A stretch of DNA of 64,000 bases, taken from contig DAINOJ010000008.1 of assembly GCA_036744005.1 (NCBI GenBank), positions 38,246 through 102,245 on the forward strand, in the 5' to 3' direction. Below, piece by piece: positions 16,158-25,205 of the stretch. The translations under genes were made by a program, and so were the position numbers. The notes under the pieces were generated by a model. That model was not told where the DNA came from, did no database searches, and saw nothing but the letters and a program-made list of their open reading frames with translations. Every line of letters starts with the position of its first letter. Positions within the stretch are counted from its first letter, which is position 1. The stretch is from CALCNS01 sp937897315. GTDB lineage: Bacteria > Bacillota > JAAYKD01.

Positions 16158-17849
16158 TTAATTTTTCAGTAGCCAAGACTGATGGAGAACACCCGCGGTA
16201 GGGCAACTAACTTGTAAACGACAAGCATCTCCTACCGAACCCTGCACCGTCCAGCTAATCCATCGACTACAATCAGCATCGACTCTGCCACGAAATCCCC
16301 CTTCCACAAAACGACCAGACCGCCCAGCTCGTCCGGCTAAGTGACCTATTGTTCGGCGTAAGGGTTTCCCGTCGCTTGGCATCACTCCAACCAATTCGGC
16401 AACCACTTCTTTCGCTGTTTTTAACTGAATGGCTTCAGCAGTTAAGTGTGTAGGCAGATACCCAATATTGCCAACTTTGGCATCAATACGCCAAAGCGTA
16501 GCATCTAGGCGTGTCACTTCGAGCGATTCAAGCCATAACTTAGGTAAGGTTTTGGCATTACGCAAGAGGAAGTTGCATACTTTATGACATTCTGCTGCCA
16601 AAAATTCAGGTGGACAGTTTTGCAATACGGTTTTGGTGAGGAAGCCACCGATTTCTACTTCTCCCAACTGAGGGTGAGAAAAGGTCGTCCAAGGCACAAA
16701 TCCCTTCCCTTGCAGCATTCGGTCATTCCACTGTAACACTTTCAGTGAGTCTTGTAGCAACTCTGCTTCGCTCTTTTCTTTACGAGGATACAAAGAAGGT
16801 ATTCCAGCGCGATGCGCCAAATCCCACAATTCAATGGTATGTGCCGGAATTCCGCGATTGCAGTATAACCAGTCATCAAACGCTCCACTGAGTACTAAAG
16901 CCGGGTCGGAAAAGAATTCGTTAAATACATTGATGTTGTAGTAACCGGTTTCTTCGGTAGCCATGTCTCCAATGGCTTTAAAGATTTCTATATCAAGCTT
17001 GGGTGCCTGTTTCTCGGGCTTAATACCCGGCAAGCGTAGCAATGCTCCTCCTGTCGTATGAAGGGTGGACACATACCCAATATTTGGATGTGTTAGGACA
17101 AAATCGGCAACTGCTTTGGTCTCGGGCTCAGAAAGAGGATAGGAACCTGCTCCTGTTTGTTTTGCCTCCACATCCCAGCTGCAGGGAAAGTTCCGGTTTA
17201 AATCCATACCCCATAGAGTGGGAGCTGGTTGAATATCACCCTCAAGGTACTCCGGCTGCACGATACGTCCTTCGGAAAAAACACGATAAAACTCACCTTC
17301 CCACTCGTCCGGGCGACGACGTTCCATGAGTCGGGGATCCAAGGTACTAACTTTCCAATCACCATAAGGACTTTTCTGTCGCATTAAAAGAATCTGTCCA
17401 TCCCCGTTGATGTCTTCTGCCACTAATCCGGGTTGTTGTTCCGGCTCAGGATAGGCTCGAGGAACCGACCGCAAGGTTGCAGGAGTCGTTAAATACACTT
17501 CGGCACCATCGGGTGAAACACGTGGAATAATATAAAAGGTCACTTCTTTCAGTAGCTGTGAGGTTTCGGTTTCGCCGCTTTGCCTCAACAAGGTTTCAGC
17601 GGTATAGAGAGCCACCATAGAACCGGTGACTTCTCCGGCATGAAAATTGCCATCGATGTAATATGCTGGTTTCTCTTCCGGTGCCCCGGAAGAAAAATCA
17701 GTAATCGTCAGTAGCCATAACGGGCGACCTTCGGGGCTAACACCTACATCGCTCAAGCTCGAGAACCCGGGATACGCTTGTACCAAGTCTTTTAGTGCTT
17801 GGCTCAGTTCATGAAACGAATAATAGTGATCATAGAGCAAAGGTTTCAA
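16158..17849 (-). CDS. M14 zinc carboxypeptidase, cytoplasmic, paralogue 2
   Basis: The 563-residue protein aligns with its neighbour along its whole length: DGNFHAGEVTG (zinc HxxE), STLHTTGG, HTIELWDLAHRAG and HLAGRAGRSG are shared, while linkers differ. The first zinc-site block has Phe where paralogue 1 has His before the HAGE. No signal peptide is visible. The start is TTG at 17847-17849 with GGGGGAG upstream. It is transcribed divergently from the RocB-like peptidase at 18003, and the three enzymes suggest peptide and amino-acid fermentation. Substrate preference is not readable. Confidence 0.9.
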   Translation of the reverse strand: MKPLLYDHYYSFHELSQALKDLVQAYPGFSSLSDVGVSPEGRPLWLLTITDFSSGAPEEKPAYYIDGNFHAGEVTGSMVALYTAETLLRQSGETETSQLLKEVTFYIIPRVSPDGAEVYLTTPATLRSVPRAYPEPEQQPGLVAEDINGDGQILLMRQKSPYGDWKVSTLDPRLMERRRPDEWEGEFYRVFSEGRIVQPEYLEGDIQPAPTLWGMDLNRNFPCSWDVEAKQTGAGSYPLSEPETKAVADFVLTHPNIGYVSTLHTTGGALLRLPGIKPEKQAPKLDIEIFKAIGDMATEETGYYNINVFNEFFSDPALVLSGAFDDWLYCNRGIPAHTIELWDLAHRAGIPSLYPRKEKSEAELLQDSLKVLQWNDRMLQGKGFVPWTTFSHPQLGEVEIGGFLTKTVLQNCPPEFLAAECHKVCNFLLRNAKTLPKLWLESLEVTRLDATLWRIDAKVGNIGYLPTHLTAEAIQLKTAKEVVAELVGVMPSDGKPLRRTIGHLAGRAGRSGRFVEGGFRGRVDADCSRWISWTVQGSVGDACRLQVSCPTAGVLHQSWLLKN

Positions 17850-18002
17850 GATACACTCCCCCTTTTACACACTTCTTCTACTGGTTTCCCCATTTACTTC
17901 GTTGCTTCCTGCATAACATGAACAGGTTTCGAGTTTGCGTTGCTTTTTTTGCCATGGTTTGTTATATTGTAATCAACTCAAAAAAAAGAAGAGGTGGAAT
18001 CG

Positions 18003-19655
18003 ATGAATCTTCGGCAACGAGCAGAGCAGCTAACCAAAGATTTGGTAGCACATGGTAGTGTAGTAGGGAGCCCAGGAGAAGCCCATATCGCTCGATATAT
18101 TTATAACATTCTGGCAGAACATCCTTACTTTCAAAAATACCCGGATCAGTTGCTCTTACAGACCACAGAAAAAGACGATCATATACGTTACAATGTCATT
18201 GCTTTGGTCAAGGGTGAACAACGCTCTTGCAAAGACGCCATTTTGCTATTGGGACATATGGATACTGTTGGTATCGACGATTTTCACGATCTAAAAAATG
18301 TTGCTTTCTCCCCTGAATCCTTAAAAACCCATCTACAACAAATGACCTTTCCGAAAGATGTAGAAAAAGATATCCACTCAGAGAAATGGATGTTCGGAAG
18401 AGGTATTCTCGATATGAAAAGCGGGTTAGCTGCACACATAGCCGTTTTGGAAGAGTTGGCGAACCATACAGAAGCCCTCACTGGCAATCTCTTCTTTTTG
18501 GCAGAATGTGATGAAGAAGACAATTCACGCGGTATTCTTTCGGCTTTGCCGGAAATAGAACGCCTTTGCCAAAAGCACAGCTTAGTCATGAAAGGGGCCA
18601 TCAACGCCGACTACACCGCCCCTCGTTTTCCTGGAGATGACAGCCGTTACTTGTATTATGGAACGGTTGGCAAACAGCTTCCCTCCTTTTATATTGTAGG
18701 AAAAGAGACTCATGTGGGAGATCCCTTTGGTGGTTTGGATCCGAATTATTTAGCTGCAGCCATTATTGACGAGCTCAGTTACAACCCAGAATATTGTGAC
18801 ATCGCATTGGATGAAGTCGCAACACCACCGATTAGTCTTCGTTTACACGACTTTAAGAAGTTTTATACGGTGCAAACCAATGTTAGCACCCTCGTTTATT
18901 TTAATCTTGCTGTGCACCAGTGGAGCCCGGAAATCATTTTGCAGAAAATGGCACAGGCTGCCACTACATCTTGCCAAAAGGCACTCGAACGCTTACAGGA
19001 ACGATATGATCGCTTTTGCGCTCTGAGTCACTTACCAAAACAAGCATTACCTTGGCAGGTTCGCGTCTTGTCGTACAAAGAAATAGTCGACCAGGCTATC
19101 GCGACTCATGGTCAAACATTCGAAAGGGCTTTACACGAAAAAGCGGAAGAACTCTGCCAGGCAAATATGGATTTGCGCGAGTACAACACGGCTATGGTAG
19201 AATTCGTTTGGCAATATCAACCCGATAAGCGGCCGGCGATTATTCTTTTCTTTGGTAGCATGTATTACCCAAGGATTCAACTAGATCGGAAAAACGCAAA
19301 AGATGCACGTTTAATTCAGGCGGTCGAAGAAACCATCGTGGCGAATCAAGAACTGCTAAAGCCTTATATCCTTAATACGCGCTTCTTCTTCCCCTATATT
19401 GCGGATTCCAGCTTTTTGAGTGTAAGCGATGACCCCGCTGCTCTTAACTCTTATACAGATAACTACCCCGCAAATCTCAGACGCCAGCAAACCGATTTTG
19501 CGCTCATTGGACGTCTTTCTATGCCGGTAGTAAATATTGGCTCTTACGGCAAAGATGCTCATCAATTTTTGGAGCGCATTGATGCCGAATACACTTTGGG
19601 AGTAGTACCTGTGCTCATAGAGGAAACCATACGACGCTTTTTTACGTTACATTAA
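18003..19655 (+). CDS. M20 family peptidase, RocB-like
   Basis: This 550-residue protein matches the arginine-degradation protein RocB group of M20 metallopeptidases: LLLGHMDTVG holds the first zinc histidine and the aspartate, GRGILDMKSG the bridging aspartate, and FLAECDEEDNSRG the general-base glutamate. It lacks a signal peptide. RocB family members are thought to hydrolyse an amide or peptide in arginine use, but the reaction is not firmly known. The ATG at 18003 follows GAGGTGG; an in-frame GTG nine bases upstream overlaps that site. It is the only plus-strand gene in this part and ends 18 bp before the large palindrome. Confidence 0.88.
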   Translation: MNLRQRAEQLTKDLVAHGSVVGSPGEAHIARYIYNILAEHPYFQKYPDQLLLQTTEKDDHIRYNVIALVKGEQRSCKDAILLLGHMDTVGIDDFHDLKNVAFSPESLKTHLQQMTFPKDVEKDIHSEKWMFGRGILDMKSGLAAHIAVLEELANHTEALTGNLFFLAECDEEDNSRGILSALPEIERLCQKHSLVMKGAINADYTAPRFPGDDSRYLYYGTVGKQLPSFYIVGKETHVGDPFGGLDPNYLAAAIIDELSYNPEYCDIALDEVATPPISLRLHDFKKFYTVQTNVSTLVYFNLAVHQWSPEIILQKMAQAATTSCQKALERLQERYDRFCALSHLPKQALPWQVRVLSYKEIVDQAIATHGQTFERALHEKAEELCQANMDLREYNTAMVEFVWQYQPDKRPAIILFFGSMYYPRIQLDRKNAKDARLIQAVEETIVANQELLKPYILNTRFFFPYIADSSFLSVSDDPAALNSYTDNYPANLRRQQTDFALIGRLSMPVVNIGSYGKDAHQFLERIDAEYTLGVVPVLIEETIRRFFTLH

Positions 19656-19673
19656 TCCGTTCATTTTCCAAAG

Positions 19674-19715
19674 GGGACAGACCCCACTCGGAAATTTCCG
19701 AGTGGGGTCTGTCCC
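19674..19715. repeat. Perfect 42-bp palindrome, REP/MITE-like, probably a bidirectional terminator
   Basis: The left arm starts GGGACAGACCCC and the right arm ends GGGGTCTGTCCC; the 21-bp arms match exactly with no loop around the centre AAATTT. It lies between the convergent RocB-like gene and the secreted-protein gene. The GGGGACAGACCCC core resembles repetitive palindromes that I recall being scattered in many bacterial genomes beside REP-associated transposases. As RNA it would be a very strong hairpin and can end transcription from both sides. Only one copy is present in this window. Confidence 0.85.
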
Positions 19716-19751
19716 TGCTTTTAAATATGTGAATCGTATAGTGGTTTTCGC

Positions 19752-20297
19752 TTATGGAGTAGCTTGTATGGTGTATTTTCCTTTAATCATCAAATACGAT
19801 AAATCCAATATCTTCATACCACGTCCATCACTTCGAGGGACTAAAAGCAAATGATTGGTAGGGATTTCCTTCCCGGTTGTTAAATCCACACCTTGTGTCA
19901 GATTGGCGATTCCCCCATTGATGGATGCAATCGCATACGCCTTACCCGCTCGAAGAATAATTTCACATCCTCCCTCGGCGATAAGTGTTTCACCTACTTT
20001 CATAGAAATCACTTCCCACGTAGGGGTTGGTTCCGGAGTTGGTACTACGACCGGATCTGTCCCAGGTGTTTCCGGAAGGGGTTCCCCGGGGGTAGTCGGT
20101 TCTGTCGGGGTTTGAGGAGTATTCGCCGATTCCATGGCCTCTTGGATCCAACTTTTCACTTCTTCACGAAGTGTATTGAATCGCAGCTCCAAATAACTTA
20201 AGGAAATCAGCGGATCCTGTGGAGTCGTGGCCTGTGCCTGAAAAAACGCCATGCCCAAACAAAGTAAACCTACGAGCCAAAACCATTTCCTGGACAT
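19752..20297 (-). CDS. Secreted protein with Pro/Thr-rich linker
   Basis: The 181-residue protein has a signal peptide (MSRKWFWLVGLLCLGMAFF followed by QAQATT, with cleavage probably after AQA), a helical segment (LRFNTLREEVKSWIQEAM), a linker of about 40 residues with repeated PTEP/PETP motifs and a C-terminal beta domain (VISMKVGETLIAEGGCEIILRAGKAYAI). Its function is unknown. I chose the ATG at 20295-20297 with AGAGAGGA upstream. It follows prfB by 13 bp. The architecture resembles the lipoprotein at 1753, although the sequences are not clearly related. Confidence 0.7.
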   Translation of the reverse strand: MSRKWFWLVGLLCLGMAFFQAQATTPQDPLISLSYLELRFNTLREEVKSWIQEAMESANTPQTPTEPTTPGEPLPETPGTDPVVVPTPEPTPTWEVISMKVGETLIAEGGCEIILRAGKAYAIASINGGIANLTQGVDLTTGKEIPTNHLLLVPRSDGRGMKILDLSYLMIKGKYTIQATP

Positions 20298-20310
20298 CAA
20301 ATCATCCTCT

Positions 20311-21430
20311 CTATTCTTTCTCCAACCACTGACCCGTAGCCAAACAACGCAAGTATCCTTGGACAAACGGCTCTAACTCGCCATTTAAGACCGCTTGAGT
20401 ATTCCCCACTTCCACTCCAGTGCGGTGATCCTTAATCATGTTATATGGGTGTAACACATATGAGCGAATTTGGCTTCCCCAAGCAATGTCCGATTTTCCC
20501 CCACGAACCTGACTGGCTTCTGCTTCTCGGGCCAATCTTTCCCGTTCATACAAGCGCGCCTTCAATATTCGCATGGCCATTTGACGGTTTGCATGTTGCG
20601 AACGCTCGTTTTGGCAGGTTACTACAATTCCTGTTGGTAAATGTGTAATGCGGATAGCTGTCTCCACCTTGTTCACATTCTGTCCCCCGGCACCACCCGC
20701 TCGATAGACATCAATTTTCAAATCCTCTGCCTTTACATGGACTTCAATGGCATCATCGATTTCCGGCAAAACTTCCACCGCAGCAAATGAAGTGTGTCTA
20801 CGTCCCGATGTGTCAAATGGGGATATGCGTATTAAGCGATGAACACCGCTTTCGGATTTCAGGTAACCGTAAGCCTTCTCGCCACGAACAAAAAAGGTAA
20901 CACTTTTAATCCCGGCTTCATCCCCACCCTGATAATCGGCCGTCTCCACCTTATAACCACAGATTTCAGCATAACGCAAATACATGCGCAACAACATTTC
21001 TGCCCAGTCTTGTGATTCGGTACCACCTGCACCCGGGTGAATGGTCATAATAGCATCATTGTGGTCATAGGGTTCTGATAACAAAGTACTGAGTTCCAGT
21101 GACTCCAGATTAGCCAATAGTCGTTTATGAACCTGTTGTAATTCTTTCAACCACTCCGGATCCTCATGTTCGTCTAACATGGCGATGAGATCTTGCGACT
21201 CTTGAAAACTATGGAGCAACTCATCAAACGCATCGAGTTGGCTTTTAAGTGTATTGCTTTCAGAGATTTTCTTTTGTGCTGCTTCCGGATCATTCCAAAA
21301 GTTTTCGTTCTGAATCTCTTCTTGCATGCCAAGGAAGCTATTCTTTTTTAAATCGTAGTCAAAGAGACCTCCTCAGCTCATCCAATCGATTCGGTATGAA
21401 CGCGAGCTCTTTTCTAATGTCTTCTAACAT
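20311..21430 (-). CDS. prfB: Peptide chain release factor 2, with programmed +1 frameshift
   Basis: RF2 ends translation at UAA and UGA. The first frame starts at ATG 21428-21430 (MLEDIRKELAF) and runs 23 codons to an in-frame TGA at 21359-21361; a +1 shift then continues through LDYDLKKNSFLGMQEE to the end, for 372 residues in total. The stop-reading tripeptide SPF is at about 203-205 and GGQ at about 248-250. The gene therefore autoregulates as in E. coli: low RF2 favours the shift. It lies 29 bp after secA, and a secreted-protein gene follows. Confidence 0.97.
21358..21373 (-). promoter_or_regulatory. prfB frameshift site with internal Shine-Dalgarno
   Basis: On the minus strand the sequence reads AGG AGG TCT CTT TGA C. 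The AGGAGG acts as an internal ribosome-pairing site a few bases before the slippery CTT TGA C, the classical arrangement that drives the +1 shift in prfB. All elements match the known signal. Confidence 0.97.
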
Positions 21431-21459
21431 GTTCTACACACCTTTCGCGATAGGAGAAC

Positions 21460-23979
21460 TTATTTTCCGCAACAATGCTTATATTTCTTGCCACTACCAC
21501 AAGGGCAAGGATCATTTCGTCCCACTTTCGCAGCTGTTTTCTTGACAGGTGTTCGCTTCGAATCCGAGGGCATTTGAGCAGGATCCATCGGCTTCGCCAC
21601 TTGTTCCCTTTGGATGGGTTCTTGGCTAACTCGTATTTGCACCTGATACATTTGTCTGACCACATCGTGCTGTATATTGCGAATCATCTCGTCAAACATT
21701 TCGAAACCCTCTACCTGATACGCCTGTAAAGGATCTTGCTGAGCATAGGCGCGTAAGCCAATTCCAGTACGCAACTCTGTCATATCCTCTAAATGCTTCA
21801 TCCATTTGGTATCTACCGTGCGCAGCAGTATCATTTGTTCCAGTTGTCGCATGATTTCAGAGCCGAACTCCGTTTCCCGGCGTTCATACTCTTCATCGGA
21901 TAAAGCCTCGAGCTCTTCCAACATCTCCGCGCGTCGATTACTTTGGAGTATTTCTTGAACCTGTGGCTCCACTGTTGCCGGCAAGACCTCCATGAGCGAC
22001 CGTTGAGCAGAGGTGCGATCCCATTCTTCCGGCTTCGTATGCTCATTACAGAACAGGTCTACTTTCTCCGTTAACACGTTTCGAACCATGCCTATGATGA
22101 CAGTTTTTAGCTCTTCCCCTCGTAATACTTGCTGACGTTGACCGTAAATGATTTCTCGTTGCTTGTTCATAACATCATCATATTGTAAGACGTGTTTACG
22201 AATATCGAAGTTCCGTGCTTCCACTTTTCTCTGTGCGTTCTCAATGGCTTTGCTTAAAATCGGGTGTTCAATGGGAATATCGTCTTCCACCTTAAAGGTC
22301 TCCATGAGAGCAGATACTCTGTCCCCACCAAACAAACGCATCAGATCATCCTCGAGAGAGATATAAAACTGGCTGGAACCCGGATCCCCTTGACGACCAG
22401 AACGTCCCCGTAATTGATTATCAATTCGTCGAGATTCATGCCGTTCGGTACCTATGATATGCAAACCGCCTAAGTCTACCACGCCATCGCCTAAGAGAAT
22501 ATCGGTTCCGCGTCCTGCCATGTTCGTAGCAATGGTGACCGTCCCTTTTTGTCCGGCTTGGGCTACGATTTCGGCTTCTTTCTCGTGAAATTTGGCATTT
22601 AAGACTTGATGAGGGATACCGCGTCGAACGAGTAACTTCGATAAATATTCGGATTTCTCTATGGAAATGGTTCCAACCAAAACGGGCTGCCCTAACGCAT
22701 GTCGCTGTACTACATCTTCGACAACAGCTTGAAATTTGTTCATTTCGGTCTTATAGACCAAATCTGCTAAGTCCTGGCGAATCATTGGTTTGTTGGTAGG
22801 AATGACGACGACATCAATTTTATAAATGGCTCGAAATTCTGCTTCTTCTGTTTCGGCAGTACCGGTCATACCAGCAAGTTTCTTATACATACGGAAGAAA
22901 TTTTGGATGGTGATGGTTGCTAACGTTTGATTCTCACGTTCTACCGTAACGCCTTCCTTCGCTTCAATGGCTTGGTGTAGACCATCGCTGAAACGACGAC
23001 CGAACATTAAGCGTCCTGTAAACTCATCCACAATAATGACCTGGTCTTCTTTCACCACATAATTGACATCCAAAATCATTAACGCTTTGGCCTTAATGGC
23101 ATTCACCAGAAAATGATATAACTCACTGTTCTCCGGTGCCATGAGGTTGTCAATTCCTAAAAGTCGTTCGACCTTGTTTACGCAACTTTCTGTGGTTGAA
23201 ATCGTGCGCGCCTTTTCGTCGACCGTGTAATCTTCTTCTACTCGAAGGCCGCGAGCGATTTGGGCAAATTTACCGTACAAATCCGTCGACTTATCTCCTT
23301 GACCACTGATAATCAAAGGAGTTCTGGCTTCATCGATCAGGATGCTATCGACTTCATCGACGATGGCATAATTCAACGGCCGTTGCACCATGTTATGCTG
23401 ATACACAACCATGTTATCTCGCAAATAATCGAAGCCGAACTCTGAATTTGTACCATAAGTAATGTCGGCGGAATATGCTTTTCTTCGTCCGGTATAGTCC
23501 AAATCATGGTACAGAACGTCGACAGTCAGACCTAAGAAACGGTGAATTTCTCCCATCCAAGCACAGTCACGTTTAGCCAAATACTCATTGACCGTAACGA
23601 TGTGTACACCTTGTTCGGTTAGTGCATTTAAGTATGCCGCGAAAACAGAGGTCAAGGTTTTGCCTTCTCCGGTTTTCATTTCCGCAATACGACCTTGATG
23701 CAAGACAATCGCTCCCAACACCTGAGTATCAAAAGCTCGTTGCCCAATCACGCGTATAGCGGCTTCCCGCACCACGGCGTATGCTTCGGGTAACAAATCG
23801 TCCAAGGTTGCCCCAGCTACGAGACGTGCTTTAAACTCCAGCGTTTTCGTTTTTAACCCTTCATCCGGTAAGGACTTCATCGCTGCTTCCAACTGATTGA
23901 TTTTCTTCATAGACGGTTGCAGCTTGTCCAGTTCTTTTTGATTGGGATCTCCAAAGATTTTTTTAACAAAACCAAACAT
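21460..23979 (-). CDS. secA: Preprotein translocase ATPase SecA
   Basis: SecA drives protein export through SecYEG by ATP hydrolysis at the inner face of the membrane. The 839-residue protein has Walker A GEGKT (104-108), the DEAD-type DEVD in AIVDEVDSILIDEARTP, the second nucleotide-binding fold (NMAGRGTDILLG, LRGRSGRQGDPG) and the C-terminal zinc-binding SEC-C tail CPCGSGKKYKHCC, which binds SecB or ribosomes in other species. AAAGGAG precedes the ATG. The secA-prfB order is common in Bacillota. It would export the two giant surface proteins encoded further on. Confidence 0.98.
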   Translation of the reverse strand: MFGFVKKIFGDPNQKELDKLQPSMKKINQLEAAMKSLPDEGLKTKTLEFKARLVAGATLDDLLPEAYAVVREAAIRVIGQRAFDTQVLGAIVLHQGRIAEMKTGEGKTLTSVFAAYLNALTEQGVHIVTVNEYLAKRDCAWMGEIHRFLGLTVDVLYHDLDYTGRRKAYSADITYGTNSEFGFDYLRDNMVVYQHNMVQRPLNYAIVDEVDSILIDEARTPLIISGQGDKSTDLYGKFAQIARGLRVEEDYTVDEKARTISTTESCVNKVERLLGIDNLMAPENSELYHFLVNAIKAKALMILDVNYVVKEDQVIIVDEFTGRLMFGRRFSDGLHQAIEAKEGVTVERENQTLATITIQNFFRMYKKLAGMTGTAETEEAEFRAIYKIDVVVIPTNKPMIRQDLADLVYKTEMNKFQAVVEDVVQRHALGQPVLVGTISIEKSEYLSKLLVRRGIPHQVLNAKFHEKEAEIVAQAGQKGTVTIATNMAGRGTDILLGDGVVDLGGLHIIGTERHESRRIDNQLRGRSGRQGDPGSSQFYISLEDDLMRLFGGDRVSALMETFKVEDDIPIEHPILSKAIENAQRKVEARNFDIRKHVLQYDDVMNKQREIIYGQRQQVLRGEELKTVIIGMVRNVLTEKVDLFCNEHTKPEEWDRTSAQRSLMEVLPATVEPQVQEILQSNRRAEMLEELEALSDEEYERRETEFGSEIMRQLEQMILLRTVDTKWMKHLEDMTELRTGIGLRAYAQQDPLQAYQVEGFEMFDEMIRNIQHDVVRQMYQVQIRVSQEPIQREQVAKPMDPAQMPSDSKRTPVKKTAAKVGRNDPCPCGSGKKYKHCCGK

Positions 23980-23981
23980 GC

Positions 23982-25124
23982 TTACTCTCCTTTAGCGCTG
24001 CGATGCAGGGCTCGTTGATAACGGATTTCATCGACCATAGCCCATAATCCGCCTAAAATCAGGGTATGTCCACCTAAAACAATGGGAATCGGAGCTTCTT
24101 TTGCCACTTTGGTGAACTCTCGAATGAAGGGGTCTTCAATGATTTCCCAGTTCCCTAAATCGGAATTGAAACGGTCGTGTTCACTGGCATGTAATTTCAT
24201 GTGCGCAAAAATCACCCGTGTGTCGATGAATGCAACATCGGAATTCTCGCTGACCCATTTGAAGAAGGCGTCAATCCCGGCTACTTCAATAAAAGCTGCT
24301 AAAAAAGATCGGACTTTCCCTTCGGCTTCCAATCCCATGGCCTTCATTCCGCGCTCTTCTGAAAGCACACGCAACCTAGCACGCAAATGTAAATTAAAAT
24401 GAGCAATCAATGGTGCGCCTACCCGACCGCTGACCCATACACTAGGGACCTCCCCTTTACGGGATAAGACGTTCCAAGCCCGTTCCAAGGTTTCGGTTGA
24501 CCAATCCATGGCGTCTACCGCTTGACGGGTTCGACGCCCTAAATTGGGCATCAGTTTCAAAAAGAGAATCTCGGTTGGAGTATCCACATCAAAATGTATC
24601 CCGGGGGAATGAGGCATCAGCAACCGGGTCAAATGTTTTTGATATCGAATCTGAAATCCCAAAGCGTTGTCCATATCGGGAGGATCCATTTCCAGCAAAA
24701 TATTGGCAGGATGCCAACCAACGATGTCGGCGGACTGAACATTATTCACATAAACGACTTTTTCGTTTTCATTTAGTACTTTTGCAATATCGGTAAATTC
24801 ATCGATGCTGATTAACGGGGAACTGGCGCCACTAAAATATAGCACCCGCTCCATGGGGTTCTCGCGAATGACTCGTTGGAGTGCCTTGCCGAAGTGAAAC
24901 GGTTTCCAGCCTGTAGTATCGATAACTTGCGCTCCCATCGCTTTGGCTTCCAACGCTAAATCCGGATAATTGGTCGCAAGAAACACCCGGTCATAATCGG
25001 AATGTTGTATCAATGTTTCGATATTATCTAAGCAGATGGCCTTGCGTACTCCCAACATACTGAGCTCCACCATACTGGTGGGATTTCCGCCTTCGAAAAT
25101 GACTGCTGTCACTGGATGGCTCAT
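23982..25124 (-). CDS. Nucleotidyltransferase-like (GT-A fold) protein of unknown function
   Basis: I do not recognise this roughly 380-residue protein by name. Its first half has the look of a MobA/CofC-like nucleotidyltransferase: an N-terminal beta strand with FEGGNPTSM, alternating strands and helices, and FDVDTPTEILFLKL, which resembles the DVDTPEDL ending of that fold. The canonical N-terminal LAGGxGxR loop is not intact, so activity is uncertain. The second half (from about WSTETLERAW) is helical with no recognised motif, ending with IVLGGHTLILGGL. I chose the second ATG (25122-25124), eight bases from AAAGGAG. It ends two bases before secA and is probably co-transcribed with it. Confidence 0.6.
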   Translation of the reverse strand: MSHPVTAVIFEGGNPTSMVELSMLGVRKAICLDNIETLIQHSDYDRVFLATNYPDLALEAKAMGAQVIDTTGWKPFHFGKALQRVIRENPMERVLYFSGASSPLISIDEFTDIAKVLNENEKVVYVNNVQSADIVGWHPANILLEMDPPDMDNALGFQIRYQKHLTRLLMPHSPGIHFDVDTPTEILFLKLMPNLGRRTRQAVDAMDWSTETLERAWNVLSRKGEVPSVWVSGRVGAPLIAHFNLHLRARLRVLSEERGMKAMGLEAEGKVRSFLAAFIEVAGIDAFFKWVSENSDVAFIDTRVIFAHMKLHASEHDRFNSDLGNWEIIEDPFIREFTKVAKEAPIPIVLGGHTLILGGLWAMVDEIRYQRALHRSAKGE

Positions 25125-25205
25125 CTTCATCGCTCCTTTACCTCTGCTAAGCAGAGAAATTACTGACCTTATTAATTCTGCAAAAGAAGCTGTAAATCCT
25201 GCAAA

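Noticed and set aside
25142..25156. Inverted repeat CTCTGCT/AGCAGAG upstream of the nucleotidyltransferase-like gene
   Set aside because: It is only 7 bp per arm without a T run, too weak to call a terminator or operator.
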